From Poecilobothrus nobilitatus (lineage: Eukaryota > Arthropoda > Insecta > Diptera > Dolichopodidae): a DNA stretch of 64,000 nucleotides. Of this stretch, positions 1 to 12,309 are shown one piece after another; the first letter of the stretch is position 1; each line of letters begins with the position of its first letter. The position numbers were made by a program, and so were the translations under genes. The notes under the pieces were generated by a model. That model did not search any database and was not told where the DNA came from. It was given only the letters and a program-made list of their open reading frames with translations. The stretch lies in contig OX352773.1 of the NCBI GenBank assembly GCA_947095535.1, forward strand, positions 267,274,515 to 267,338,514. The letters are read 5' to 3'.

Positions 1-110
1 GTACTGCGCTCGAAGTGAGAAAAGATGGAGTGAGATGCCATCCCGGCGCTTCTTAATACTTCTAAGGTCATCCCACCACTTCTTATAGGAAAAAATGCGT
101 TCCGGAACAA
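1..110. repeat. GC-richer repeat fragment at the window edge
   Basis: GCCATCCCGGCGCTTCTTAA and GTCATCCCACCACTTCTTA are two degenerate units about 32 bases apart. The fragment is cut by the window start, so its identity is unknown. Confidence 0.35.
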
Positions 111-3054
111 AAAAAATTATATTTTCTTACAATATCATTTTAACTACACAATCTTTTTTAATGTTAAATATTTTTCTTTGTCAATTTAAAAAATGTTTGA
201 ATTTTATTAGTGAATTTGTATTATAAAAAAAAACAGTCTAAAATTTCAAAAAGTAACGTATGAATAAAAAATATTTGCAAATGAGTTAAGTGGCTAAGCA
301 GGCCATTTACTTTTTGTTAAATGTTTTTTGTAGATTTTCGTAAGTTTCAAGTTTTATTCGATTTTAAATTTCGCGTTTACATGGTACTATAAAACAACTA
401 TAGATTACTTAATTTTTTTTTTATTTTCGGATGTATTCATGTAATAATTAACCATTGCAAATGATTGCTTGAATTAACTTAATGTTTTTGTTTTATTTTT
501 GTCACTTCGACCACTTTACAAAAAAAGGAGCACATTTTTTTTAAAGGAGAAGAATGAAAAATTGGAATGAAGAAAGTTAAAGTTTAAACAAACGACTGTC
601 TGTTCAACAAATCAGCTTGAACATTTCCAGTACGCTATATTTCGGCCTAATTCTCGTAACATTTTAAAAATTAAAATAGATCCCCTCCAGTTTAAATACC
701 TACTTAACTATTTTCTACAACCCTAAAGTTTTGATATATTTTTTTTTTGATTTTATATTACGCTAAAGTTTTTAGATCCATTACGATGATGATGTATGAT
801 ATTTGTAAAATAAACATTTATAAATTAATGCAATTTCAAATATCAAGCAACTTTTTAAAAAAACCAAAAAGCTATTACATATACATACATAATATATATA
901 TATATATACATATATATAAATTCCAAAAAAAAAAATCTTTGTTTTCAAAAAATGTTATTAAAAAATTTTATTATTAGCATTAGCAAACATTTGTGTAAAC
1001 AAGGAATGCAAATAGTTTTTCTGTTCACTTTTTTAAAAAATTTTTCTAAAATATCTTTTTAACAAAGCAATAAAATAAAACTTCTCATTTCTCTTTATTC
1101 ATCTTTTCTACTTTTAGAAAAAAAAAACACAAATTTTAAATTTAAAAAAAGAAGTAAAAAGTGTTATATGGAACAGTTTTTGTCCAAAATCAAATACTAA
1201 ACTTTCATTTCCTTCCATAGTTTCGAGCAATAAATTACCCTTTCCCATACTGAATTAAAATTATCCCCTCTTCATCATTAAACTGGAAAAAATTTGTAGA
1301 ATAAATGTAATTTTTTTTTTTTTTTTTGAAAATTAAATATGTGTTTGCTTCACAATTTTTCCTTTTTTTTTTTTCATAATAAAACAGAAAAAAAATATTT
1401 ATTTATTTTTAAAACTCGACCATAACATTATAATAAATTACATTACCTACTATCATTTCTATTTTTTTTTCCTTTTTTAACCTTACGTTCTAAGCTTCCT
1501 TTAGATATTTTTAAGTAATATAGTGTCCTTCGGTTTATTACGAGGTAAAGTTGAAAAATGTTAAATTTTTTTTAAAATTAAAATATAACATAAAATTATT
1601 TTATTCGTGGATACAATAACGATCTTATAAGCAATCATGCCATTCGATTAGAGTTTACCTCTTTCGAAGCTTTAAAAATAAGAAATTATAAGTAAATGCC
1701 GCGCGTATATTTTGCTCCTGAGACTACTTTAACTTTTAACAGAAATAGATCTTTACAGGGGTTTTTCTTAAATGATCTGAGCGTTCTAAGATATCAATTT
1801 TGTCTCAAAATGGGTGAATGAAAAGAAAATTATCCATAGTTGTTGTTATTCAAAAAGAAAGCCGTTATTACATGCTTATCTAGTAATAAGCTGCTTAAAA
1901 TAAAAATGCTCTTGCTTAACTCTTAAAATATCTTGTTTAGATATTTGGTTAGAATAGAAACATTCCAAAGTACAATGTATCCATGACAAAGAATTCAAGA
2001 TTTTTTTCTTAATATTATAATCAACTCTCGTTTTTTTTTTAGAATACTTCCATTCGACTTATATTAATGTTATTATTATAAATGTATTTGGTTTTGGGTT
2101 CAGTTCACATACTACACAAATTTATGATCATATCTATATATAATACATACCTTCTTCTACCACTTATACACAAGTAAAACATTAGACTGGATCTATTTCA
2201 TAATTTATGAAAAAAGTACCTATAAAATGCATTCAACATACAAAACAAAAAAAAAAAACAAAATAACATTTTCCATATTTACTCACATTTCATTACACCA
2301 TATGCATTCTAAACAACTCCCATATACCACTTCACAACATAACTATGTCATTCTTGGTCTCATTCTTTCCTATTATAAAAATTCACCTAGATCCACATAC
2401 ATACATATATTTTTTAATATTAATATCTATTGTATACTTAATACTTATGATGTCTTGTAGTTTGCTATTAAGAATTACAGTGTAACCAACACCAGAAAAT
2501 TTGTTTTGTACAAACTCTTTGAAAAATCACTTTTACTTTATTCATGTAGTTATGATGATTATTTTATTGTTTGTTTGTTTTACATGTTCTTGAAAAAAAA
2601 AAGGAAAAGGAAAATTCTTCTTTCTGATTTACTGGATTTAGATTTAAATAAATATTAAAAAGTTTTCTAGAGAAAACTTTTATTAATTTTTTTTATTTTT
2701 ATTTTTTTTTTAGAAATCAGAACTAAAATCAATAAAAATAATTTGTAAAATTTGTGCAACTTGGCATTTTTAGAACTCTTAGATTTTTAATTATAATAAT
2801 AATAGGTCAAATATTACTTATCTTAGTATATTTGAATTTAGAAAAGTTATTCAAGATTAATAAGAAGTCTAAATTAACTTGTATATAAATAATTATTTTT
2901 GGGAAGCTTGTATAAAACCTAATGTTTCTAAAGTTATAACTAAGATTCATTAACCATAAATTAAGGATCAGATTTATATTATTATATTAAAAGGGGATGA
3001 GTGTCTGAAATAAGGTGAGAGAGTTAATAATAATAAGTTATTTATAGTGATAGT
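111..3054. other. Intergenic AT-rich DNA, no gene seen
   Basis: It holds poly-A/T runs (for example 1312-1327 and 1362-1373) and (TA)n/(CA)TA runs near 890-920. The 76- and 77-codon frames at 747 and 2227 are made of low-complexity Lys/Ile/Tyr/Asn codons and have no domain character. Confidence 0.6.
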
Positions 3055-3324
3055 GATAATTGCAAACTATTTTTTCGCCGATTATCACTTCACAAAGGAG
3101 AATTGGTCTTCTATTTAACATCTTCATCTCACACTGTTTCTTGCTGCTGTTTTTCTCTCATTTGAGGTTGATGTGATTTAATTCAGTTATTATGGTGTGT
3201 CTATATGTATTATGTGACCGCCCGTGTCTTCTTTCTTCTTATGTTGTGTGGAAGTCCGCGTCTTCTCCGTTCTTCGGGATTGCACTCAGCGATTAGTGCA
3301 GAATTGAATACCATTAGATTGTGA
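3055..3324 (+). other. GC-richer island with a 39-codon ORF (3205-3324), unrecognised
   Basis: This stretch is clearly less AT-rich than its surroundings, notably 3215-3300. From ATG 3205 an open frame runs to TGA 3322-3324: MYYVTARVFFLLMLCGSP, then RLLRSSGLHSAISAELN and a short end. The N-terminus is signal-peptide-like (hydrophobic FFLLMLC). Upstream is an AG acceptor-like site (TTTAATTCAG at about 3186). Two short inverted motifs are present: AGTGATAAT...ATTATCACT (about 3053-3090) and TGCACT...AGTGCA (about 3284-3301). It could be a small secreted peptide gene, a first or internal exon, a regulatory island, or an old transposon piece. I do not recognise it. Confidence 0.2.
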
Positions 3325-6300
3325 TAACTATTAGAATAATATACAAAAGGATATAATTTAAAAGTTGATATAATCCAAATCTCTCGTTAAATAACTATAA
3401 TATATCTATTTTAATATATACATATAAATAGTTAAATAACTATGATATATAAATTTAACCTTCATCTTTTCGATGACTTTCGAATTCTAGTATATTATTA
3501 ACAAAGAATTCCAGTATAAAAAAGAATTACATTAGAAGAAGATTTGCCTGTATCCAAATGAAAAATCATCAGTTCAATTACTCAGTTCTCTCAACTCTTT
3601 ATATAGTTTTTATTGATAATTCTTCAATTTTTTTTTATCAAATCTTTCTTTAAGAATTTTACTAAGCAGCTTTCATACAATATACTTAAGTAAGAAAATA
3701 TAAACATTTAAAATGATTATATTTTGCATTCATAACATAATTATTTTTTTCCCAAAGTATCATTGAAAAAGAAAAACAAAAACTATGATAAAATAAAAGT
3801 TTAAAATAAAGGAGACAAAATGAAAAGTTTTTTACTACTTATAATAGACTGATTCAAACGAAGATAAAAACATTTAAAGAACTATTCTGTTCATTTTTCT
3901 TAATTTGTTTCTTTTTTGTATTTCTGGAATAATGAGGTTAAAGTCATATCAATCATGTGATTTACTCATACCAATATTTATACTTCATCCTTTTACTTAT
4001 ATAATATATACTAAAACAAAAAAGAAAAATTATGAAAAAAGGACTTTTAAATAAACCAGAGTATTTTGAATAATTGTTTGCATAACTTATATTGTATTGC
4101 AACATATGGGTTTTTGTTAAAAACCTTTTGATCTTTTTTTTTCGTGAAGTTTAGATAATTGTCCTGTAGGATTAATATATGACATTTTTATGTAAAACTT
4201 TAAATAAGATTGATTGAATTCTTTTCATTTTTTTATTCGTTTTATGACATAAACGTTTTAAAGTTTTTAGGTAAATTATTTAATAATATGACTTTTTCGA
4301 ATATTTTAATTTTTCATTTTTTTTAACATTAGCTTCTCTGGAAAACATACATTACATTCAATATTTTTATAATAGCTTTAATCAAACCATTCATTCTCTT
4401 AACCATCTTTAACTAAAGCAGAATTAAATTTTTATGTCTACCAAATAAAGATGTTATTTTGTTAAATCTCATCTACCAATTTTAACTTTAGACATCGAAA
4501 TTTTTTGGATTAAGTAATAGGTTTTATTTTAGTTATTCAGTTTATTATACTTGCATACATATAACACATAAAAAATCCTTAAAGATGAAATTAAAAATTA
4601 AATTTTTCAAAAAAAAATGCCCACCTGATATTCGGCATTTTCTAACAGCTTATTTTATAAATAAATGTAAACTTATATAATAAACGACATAAACGACATC
4701 ATAAGATGTTATAACAAAACAATGATGACAAATGAAGGATCGTTTTTTTTTTTTTCTTTTTTGTCGTTTAAACTGATGTCCTTGTTACATTGTATATAAA
4801 TATAAACCTAATTCTCATATAATACGTATAAAATGATTTAGTGTTTGTGTAAAATGTTCAAATATTATTTTTAAGTAAAAAAAAAAAACATTGCCACCAC
4901 TATCCGTAAATATTTTTTTATTTTTATTTATATGGTTCCGGTATTAAAACAGTTTCCTTAAACATTTTTTAAGAACTGGAGTTACAATGTACATTTTATA
5001 CTAAAAATTTAGATGATTAGAACTATTTCCTCTATAGAGTATAGAATTATTTTTATAGCATCGTTTCGAAAGAAATATAAATTATGAATCATTTAAATAT
5101 GCGACATTTTAGTCAATTGAACATTACCTCACTTTTTTATCAAATAAAAAAAATTTTTTAATTTTTTTACAACAAAATAAAATTGGTTTTCTACCATTTC
5201 TACCATACTATTATAGATAAATATTATGCACCTTATCTTTTCAAATATAGTTTGACAGTTTGAGATACGTCTTGTCATTTGATTGTAACAAAAGAAATAT
5301 TATTGTGATGAAAATTTTCGGAAATGATGATGGAAATGAAAATTTATTTTAGTTTAGTTGAATATAACAATGAGTAAATAAGAATAAATCTTTTTTCTAA
5401 ATTTAAAAAAAAAAAAAAAAAACAATAAGTTGTCATAAGAACTGAACTATAGTTACACATATTTTTTATGATTACATATTAATTTTTTTTTTTTTTTTTA
5501 CCATTTAATCAGAATTCTATAAAGTATAAGGATATATACAAGGGTTTTCATAATCAAAAAACTTACATATATAGAATTATTTTTAAAAAAAAAAATGCCT
5601 CAGTTTTTATAAAGAAAAATAATGGAAAGACATTAATTTAATTACTGTTATAATAAATATAGAAAAAAGGAAATAAAATAACAAATGAATTAAACATGAA
5701 ATTGATTTTAATTTCATTTTAATTTTATTATTAAAAAAAAATAATAACAAATTTTTAAAATAAAAATAATTGACTACAAGAAAACAAGACAATTTTTTTA
5801 AGACATGATATTTTAATTAACCCAATTTTTTTCCTTTAGAGAGAGAAAAACAATAAATTAATTAAATAAAATTTGAAATTTGCCACAAATGATTGTGATT
5901 TGAAAATTGTACAATTTTTTAAATTTAAAACTTAAATTAAATTTTAGAAAGCGTGATAAATAAAATTTATTAGTTTAATTTAAAATAAAATAAATGAATG
6001 AGCAAAATAATGTCTAGATAAATTAATGAACATCTAGATGTCGATTGTTAAACTTAAAAAACCAAAAGAAAACCGTTAAGTAAACCCGAAAAAGGTCTTT
6101 ATTATAATATATATTTATAGTAGTTATTTCTACTTTTGTTTTACTTTAAAAAATATTATCTTTAATTTTATGTTAATATTTTAATATTAAGTTTAAAATT
6201 TTAATTAAAATACTCCTACTAAAATTATTGATATATTTAATTATACTGATTTATTTTCTCTTTTACATCCATTTTTGCCGCAAAAATTTAAGCACATAAT

Positions 6301-6539
6301 TCTATATTTCTTTTTGGGCATTTAAATATTAAGTATAAATGTTAATTAAAAGTTTCTAATAATTAAAAAATTACAATCAAAAAATACAAGTTAAATTACA
6401 ACTTATTGAAATTTTAACAGCAAAAAAATGTTTTTTTCTGCAACAATCTGTTACATATAAAAATAATTCTACAGTTGTTAAAAAAAAAAAAAAAATCAGT
6501 GAATTAATAAACAATTTTTTCATTTATTAAATATTTATA

Positions 6540-6553
6540 GCGCCATATGGCGC
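6540..6553. other. Perfect GC-rich palindrome GCGCCATATGGCGC
   Basis: A 14-base perfect palindrome lies in otherwise strongly AT-rich DNA. It could be a protein-binding site (it contains the E-box-like CATATG), the scar of an element, or chance. Confidence 0.5.
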
Positions 6554-6797
6554 CATTAATGCTGAAGTTAAATGGATCATTAAAATAAATTAACTTTCTT
6601 TTCTTCAAATAGATTTTAGCATAATAAACAGGAAACAATAAATTTTTATTAATGAAAAAGAAACAAAAATTATTTAACTCAACAACAAAATAAATAATAA
6701 TTCTTTTTTGTTTTAAAAATGAAAAAAATACAATAGAAGTTGTATAAAAACAAGCTTTTTAAATGATTCATTCTGATATTAAAATAAATATAAATTG

Positions 6798-6868
6798 TGT
6801 CATATAAGTTCATATGTTTAACATTAATATTTGTCATCATCATATAAGTTCATATGTTTTTAACATTT
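6798..6868 (+). repeat. Short direct repeat (41-bp period)
   Basis: CATATAAGTTCATATGTTT followed by AACATT occurs at about 6800 and 6841, separated by ATATTTGTCATCAT. Confidence 0.75.
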
Positions 6869-7503
6869 TCAATGATTGAATTTTAAAAAGTTAAGAAAAA
6901 CTAACCTGCCTAAAGTATATACATATCATTTCTTTACTTTGCTTCATGTTTTCTAAAATATTTCAGAAATCATCTCTTTCATATACTATTTATATCACCA
7001 CTTGTTCGAGCTTCATTAGAATTTGAAATCTTATTCGGTTTTATTATAGTATTGACTTTCATATAGGTATGTAAATACTTACTTATACACTTTTATTTTA
7101 TTTTCGTTCTAGTTACAACTAAATGGATTAAATATGTCATAAAAAGTCATGAAATGAAGAAACACATAAATATGTAGTTAATTGATAACTGTTTAACTAT
7201 AATTATTACCATTTTAAGCAAATAAATATTTTAAGTACCTATAATAAAATTCATAAAGTGAATAAATTTAATATTTTTTGGACAATGTGTAATTTTAATA
7301 AACCATGATTATATATATAAAAATATAATAAAAATCTAAAGTTAACCACCTACTCTGCAAAATACGTATTTAAAATATAAATAATTTTTAATACAATCGG
7401 TGGTAGTTAATTTGATTTGTTGTCTAAAATAAAATTTAAATGTCAATTTTACGCCAAGAAATATGCTACAAAAAATTTATCACTTGAATTACTAATTCAT
7501 TGA

Positions 7504-7555
7504 TTAGGGTCTCGTTGCCGTAGTGATTAACCACGTGGCTTATTAACCGAGTGTT
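7504..7555 (+). repeat. Possible tRNA-derived SINE head fragment
   Basis: GGGTCTCGTTGCCGTAGTGATTAACC resembles the A-box head of a tRNA-derived element (compare GGGCTCGGTGGCCTAGTGGG at 63551). There is no B box after it. Confidence 0.25.
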
Positions 7556-8920
7556 AAGTACTAATGCATTATTTGTTTAAAGCAAACAAAGACAATATAT
7601 ACAATATTTACTTCTTTTGTCTATGGCACATGCCACTACATAACTTATTCATTATACAGTGGAACTTCCTTAACTCGAATTCGCAAGTGTAATGAAAATT
7701 TCTTCGAGTTAGGAAGATAGAAACAAGATAGATAGATAGAAACAAAATCAATAGAACTCCTTCATTTAATTAAAAAAGTTCAATTATATTCTAATAACGT
7801 TTATTTCTTATACATATGTATATTAAACAAAAATATTGAAAAACTTAAACAAAAAATTCATATAACAGTTAAAAATTAAATTTTTAAATACCTTGAATAA
7901 CTATACATTTTTTACTTTTTATAAGTATATTTTCGCAAGTTTAATTTAAATAAATAATATTTTAACTCTTTTTAAAGTTGCGTAAATTTTTTAAATTTTT
8001 GTAAAAAAATTTGTAATTGTTTGTTTAGTTATTACTTACTATCCGAGTCATATTTTCTATGTTATTTTTGTTATCTATGTTATTTTTTCTTTTTTTTTAA
8101 GAAAAATATCCATTTCTATAATATTTAGTAAGTTTCTGATTTCTGTTATGAAATATAATTAGCTAAGTCTGCCGAATTTTATATTAATAAAAAAATTCGA
8201 ATATTTTATGTTATATCAAAAATGCAGCTTAAAAAATCAAAATTCCAACCTAAATAAACAAAACTAATTTAAAGTCTGCTGCGAAGCTTTTACCAGCTTT
8301 TATAATAGTGAAAACAAAATCAAGAATAAAATCGGCCTATTATTTCTTTCTTATAAATATAAGGCTTACTATAAACTTTGCTCTTTTTACTTTCAAGTCT
8401 TTTAATTTTATTAAGAGTATTTTTATTTTTTTCAAAACAAAGAGTCATTTGAAAACTGCCAACAGGAGATTAATAATTTATTTTTAACTTACCGCTGCGA
8501 CCAGTTCATAATGGATGTGGCGGTCAAATTTAAAAATTAAAAATTTGCTGAATTTATTTTTATTGAAAATGTGTGTTTTTTAAGTATGTACTTTTCCTTT
8601 TTTGACTGTACTCACTTTTAATGAACGGTTTGTGTCTCTTATAATAATTCTAGTGGAAAATTTGTGTCTCTGGTAATAAAATTTTAACTTATTAAATAAA
8701 TATACAGAAATATCATCATTGCCATTTTAGTCTACATTCAGTGTGAGTGTTTTATTATAGATAGAAAATTTATCTAATATATAAGGAAGAAATTCTGTTT
8801 GTTTGTTTGTTTGTTTCGCACGGATTCACGTAAAAACCACCAGTCCGATTGCAACCAAATTTTGCAGGAATATTTCTACGACCCCGGAAGGAATTATAGG
8901 CTATATCGCGTTTCGGTTCA

Positions 8921-10340
8921 TTAACCCATTGCGGCCCGAGAGCGTTTTAAAGCATTTTAGTTTTTTCGTTGTTCTGCCTAAATGGTTTGACCGATTGAGT
9001 TGAAAATTTGCACAAATGTTCTTCTCACCTTTAGCGGTGTACCCAAGAAATTGGGTTGCCAAATGTCACACGGGTTCGGCCCGGCAGGCTTCCAAAAAAT
9101 TTTTTGTTTCCGATTTATGTCCAATTTTGTATGGCGGTTTTATGGTCGAAAAAAAACCCTGAGACAAATTTTTGTAAAGTTCCGGTAACCCGTTTGGGCA
9201 CGAGAGCCGAACGAAGTTCATTAAATTTTATTGCTGTCCTGCTTAAACGGTTTCATAAATTGATTTGAAAACTTGCAAAACTGTTGCTTTTTAGCAGAAA
9301 AGCTTACTAGGTTAATTTGGTTAAGATCCATTAACCCGTTTCGGCACCAGGGCTCAGTGAAATTTCTTAATTTACCTTAATGTCGCGCTTAAACGGTTTG
9401 ACCAATTGAGTTGTAAATTTACAAAAGTGTAGTTCTTCACCCCAGAAGCTCACTCAGTTGATTTGGTTACGATCCGTTAACCCGTTTCGGCACCACGGCC
9501 CAATGAAGTTTCTTAATGTCTTTGTTGGCGCTTAAACGGTTTGACCAACTGAGTTGAAAATTCACAAAAGCTCCAGCTCTTTACCATAGAAGCTTACTGA
9601 GTTGATTTGGTTACGATACATTAACCCATTTCAGCATCAAGCTTCAATGAAGTTTTTAAATTTTTTTTATTGTCGCGCTTAAACGTTTTGACCAATTGAG
9701 TTGAAAAATTGCAAAATTGTTACTCTTTAGCATAGAAGCTTACTGAGTTGACTTGGTTACAATACATTAACCCGTTTCGGCACCAGGGCTCAATGATATT
9801 TTTCAATTTCTTTGTTGTCGCACTTAAAACGTTTGACCAATTGAGTTGAAAAATTACAAAAGTGTAGCTCTTCAGCCCAGAAGCCCAGTCAGTTGATTTG
9901 GTTACGATCCGCTAACCTGTTTCGGCACCACGGCCCAATGAAGTTTCTTAATGTCTTTGTTGTCGCGCTTAAACGGTTTGACCAACTGAGTTGAAAATTC
10001 ACAAAAGCTCTAGCTCTTTACTATAAAAGCTTACTGAGTTGATTTGGTTACGATACATTAACCCATTTCAGCATCAAGCCTCAATGAAGTTTTTCATTTT
10101 TTGTTGTCGTGCTTAAATTGTTTGACCAATTGAACATTGGCACAATTATTGCACTTTAAGACAGAAGCTCATTTAATTAATTCTGCGGTGATACATTAAC
10201 CCATTTCAGTACGATAGACTTTCAAAAAAAATATTTTGTTTCTAATTTTTATCTAATTTGACAGGATGAATTTACGATTCTAAATAAAGCCTGTGACAAA
10301 TTTTTGTTAACGTTCGTTAGCCCATTTCCGCACGAATACC
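8921..10340 (+). repeat. Tandem array of ~145-bp units inside the Helitron, with three-unit higher-order structure
   Basis: Each unit contains a CTTAAACGGTTTGACCAA segment, GTTGATTTGGTTACGAT and a TTAACCCGTTTCGGCACCA segment. Equivalent points fall at 9185, 9331, 9477, 9621, 9767, 9912, 10058 and 10196, so the period is about 145 bases with more diverged edge units at 8921 and 10317. Variants alternate: A (CAGGGCTCA) at 9331 and 9767, B (CACGGCCCAATG) at 9477 and 9912, C (CATCAAGC) at 9621 and 10058. That gives a duplicated trimer of about 436 bases. Confidence 0.88.
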
Positions 10341-10969
10341 TATTAAAAATACTCTGCTCAATTTTTGGTATTGTTATTATTATTAAAAAGATATTTCCAA
10401 TACTCTTTACTTTTATCTACACTGTTTTTAATATTCCATAAAAACCTTTCAATGCAAATTTCTAATACTTATATAAAAATAATTAAAATAACCTTATTAA
10501 GTAACTTAAGAATACTGTGTTTAAGTCTTAACAACATAACATTTTCGGCCGTTGTTAAAAAACAGAAACAATCTCCTACATTAGACAATCATCATGTTAT
10601 CATTCAGAAATGCATTATGTACTTACATGTGGTCTTTACATGTGGTTTACCTATATAAGATGCATGTGTATAACATGTTTCCCATAAAATATCATTAAAA
10701 TATGTACATATAGTATGTATAATATCCGTATATTTAAAAATACTATAAACTTAATCAATTAAATTAGAAAACATATTCACATTTCTGTACATCATTTAAT
10801 CAAAAATGAGTAGGTACATACATATTTAAAGAACAGAAAACTTTACATTCTAATCCATATACAATTTTTACACATATTTTTAGCCAATCAATTTGAAAAC
10901 ATAATTAGAAAAAGTAAATTTGACAAAATTCTGGTAGATTTATAAAGGTAAAAAACAATCATGTATTTT

Positions 10970-11226
10970 TTATATTGAAAATATGTTAAACAGAACCTGA
11001 GATGTATGCATTTAAAAAGAAGTTTTTCAAAATTTGAAGAGCTGTCGGTGCTGTAGAATCTCCAGCTGTGAGGGTACATAAAAAAGTTGTTCTTCAACAT
11101 TACTCTTTTAAGAGACCTATGCATAGTTAATATTTCATTGCTCCTTATTAAACAGTATATAAGTTTTGTAAACAAACGCAGGGATAGAGCGAACCTAATA
11201 GCAAATTTTTCAAAATGTGCTTAAAA
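10970..11226 (+). repeat. Truncated copy of the GACGGACAGAGTGAAACT-type dispersed repeat, inside the Helitron
   Basis: From the AACAGAACCTGAGATGTATG segment to CAAAATGTGCTTAAAA it aligns by eye with the 3' halves of the copies at 59 and 61 kb, including GGTCT/GAGACCTA, the AAACAGACGGAC-like segment (here AAACAAACGCAGGGATAGAG) and the terminal GGAAATGTGCTAAAA. The 95-codon frame on the opposite strand over this stretch is therefore not a gene. Confidence 0.7.
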
Positions 11227-12309
11227 GGATAATTCACAAAAACATGAAGTGACATTACTTACGAAAAACAATGTATTACATTATGGACTATGGTCTTTTA
11301 TAATTGAAATGCGATTTTATGTTTCGATATTAACGAATATATTGTGAAAACTCATTTCGCCGTAATTGCGTACTCAATAGATTATTGATTCCTTTAAAGA
11401 TTTTTTGTAATACAAATAGAATATTAACTACCAGCATCTTTAAATGCATAGTAATAAGTAAACTATAAATTAAATTAAGCAGAAACAAATGTTAATAATT
11501 TTTATTTCATAAAACCAATAAAATACTCCGGGCAACGCCGGGTACTCTGCTAGTTTTTTTACATGTTGACAAGGTCTCGCCAACATCTTGTGTATAGATA
11601 ATCAAACTAATGCATATGTAAGTATGTATACATACATAAAACTATATCAATTGACATTTACATAATTTTATTCGGTTGCAGTTGTGAATTTGTTCGTTAA
11701 ATTATTAAATTCGTTAAGAATATACACGTATTCTAGCAACAAAATAAAAAAAATATTAATTTTGTAGTAAAAAATTCCTAAATTTTTCGAGTTAGAGAAA
11801 TTTATGATACCATAGGTATAGTTTTTTATTTCGGCTTATGGAGAATTTCGAGTTAGGAAAGTTCCAGTTATGGAGTTTTTTTTAAAACATAATTACTTGA
11901 AGGTTCAAGGGAAAGCGAATGTAGTTCGAGTTACAGAAGATTTCGACTTATACCTAGAAGTTCGAGTTAGAGAAGTTCCACTGTATTTTCTTTTTAAATA
12001 TTTAAAGCATTTAAAGCATTTTTTGTTGTATCGTTTTTTTTTTTATCATAAATTAAAAAAAAAAAATCAAACAAAAAACGATTTAATCAAAATACAATAT
12101 AACAAAAATGATCAACCTACGGTCATAAATTTGTTAAAAAAATCACAAAAAAAAATTTTTTTTTTGGTGGATAAAAATAGATTTTTAATGAAAAGAAAAA
12201 ATTATTTAATATTATTTATTTCCATGTTCTACTATCTTTTTCTGCTACTGATTTCTTTTTCTTTTTTTTTCATACATATTTATTAATCGTATTTAGTTTA
12301 TGGTATTAT

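Larger units (their letters stand above)
3325..7500. other. Intergenic AT-rich DNA, no gene seen
   Basis: It holds long A/T tracts (5403-5422 and 5486-5500), the GC palindrome at 6540 and the short direct repeat at 6.8 kb. The minus-strand 61-codon frame near 5.7 kb is a low-complexity Phe/Leu/Ile frame. Confidence 0.6.
8773..11553 (+). mobile_element. Complete non-autonomous Helitron
   Basis: The left end is A/TCTAATATATAAGG, followed by the TCTGTTTGTTTG stretch, a GGATTCACG segment and a TATAGGCTATAT segment that are common near insect Helitron 5' ends. The right end is a GC hairpin (CCGGGCAACGCCGGG), then TACTCTG and CTAG, followed by T. A 5' TC, a 3' CTAG after a short hairpin and insertion between A and T without target duplication are the Helitron hallmarks. 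No Rep/helicase frame is present in its 2781 bases. Inside are a ~145-bp tandem array (about 8.92-10.34 kb) and a fragment of another dispersed repeat (10.97-11.23 kb). Confidence 0.88.
7657..11983. mobile_element. pogo/Tigger-like DNA transposon remnant (non-coding), interrupted by a Helitron
   Basis: The terminal inverted repeats read CAGTGGAACTTCCTTAACTC at the left and CAGTGGAACTTCTCTAACTC when the right end is reverse-complemented. Both are flanked by TA (7655-7656 and 11984-11985), the target duplication of the Tc1/mariner/pogo group. The right end carries a cluster of TTCGAGTTAGAGAA-like motifs at about 11787, 11848, 11926 and 11961, and one copy lies near the left end (about 7703). 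Removing the Helitron at 8773-11553 leaves about 1.55 kb, in which no transposase frame is visible. It is therefore a non-autonomous or decayed copy. The family label rests on ITR style and TA duplication only. Confidence 0.75.

Noticed and set aside
8803..9268. Three overlapping + strand frames of 60-70 codons
   Set aside because: They lie in the Helitron head and its tandem array; openness in two frames reflects the repeat, not coding.
10365..10658. 97-codon + strand frame
   Set aside because: It is inside the non-coding Helitron, low complexity, with no similarity to Rep/helicase motifs.
10888..11175. 95-codon - strand frame
   Set aside because: It is the reverse strand of a family A repeat copy; the same stretch elsewhere (59 and 61 kb) is not open.
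11870..12286. 138-codon + strand open frame
   Set aside because: It starts inside the right end of the pogo-like element and runs into poly-A/T low complexity. The Lys/Asn/Phe/Leu composition has no domain.
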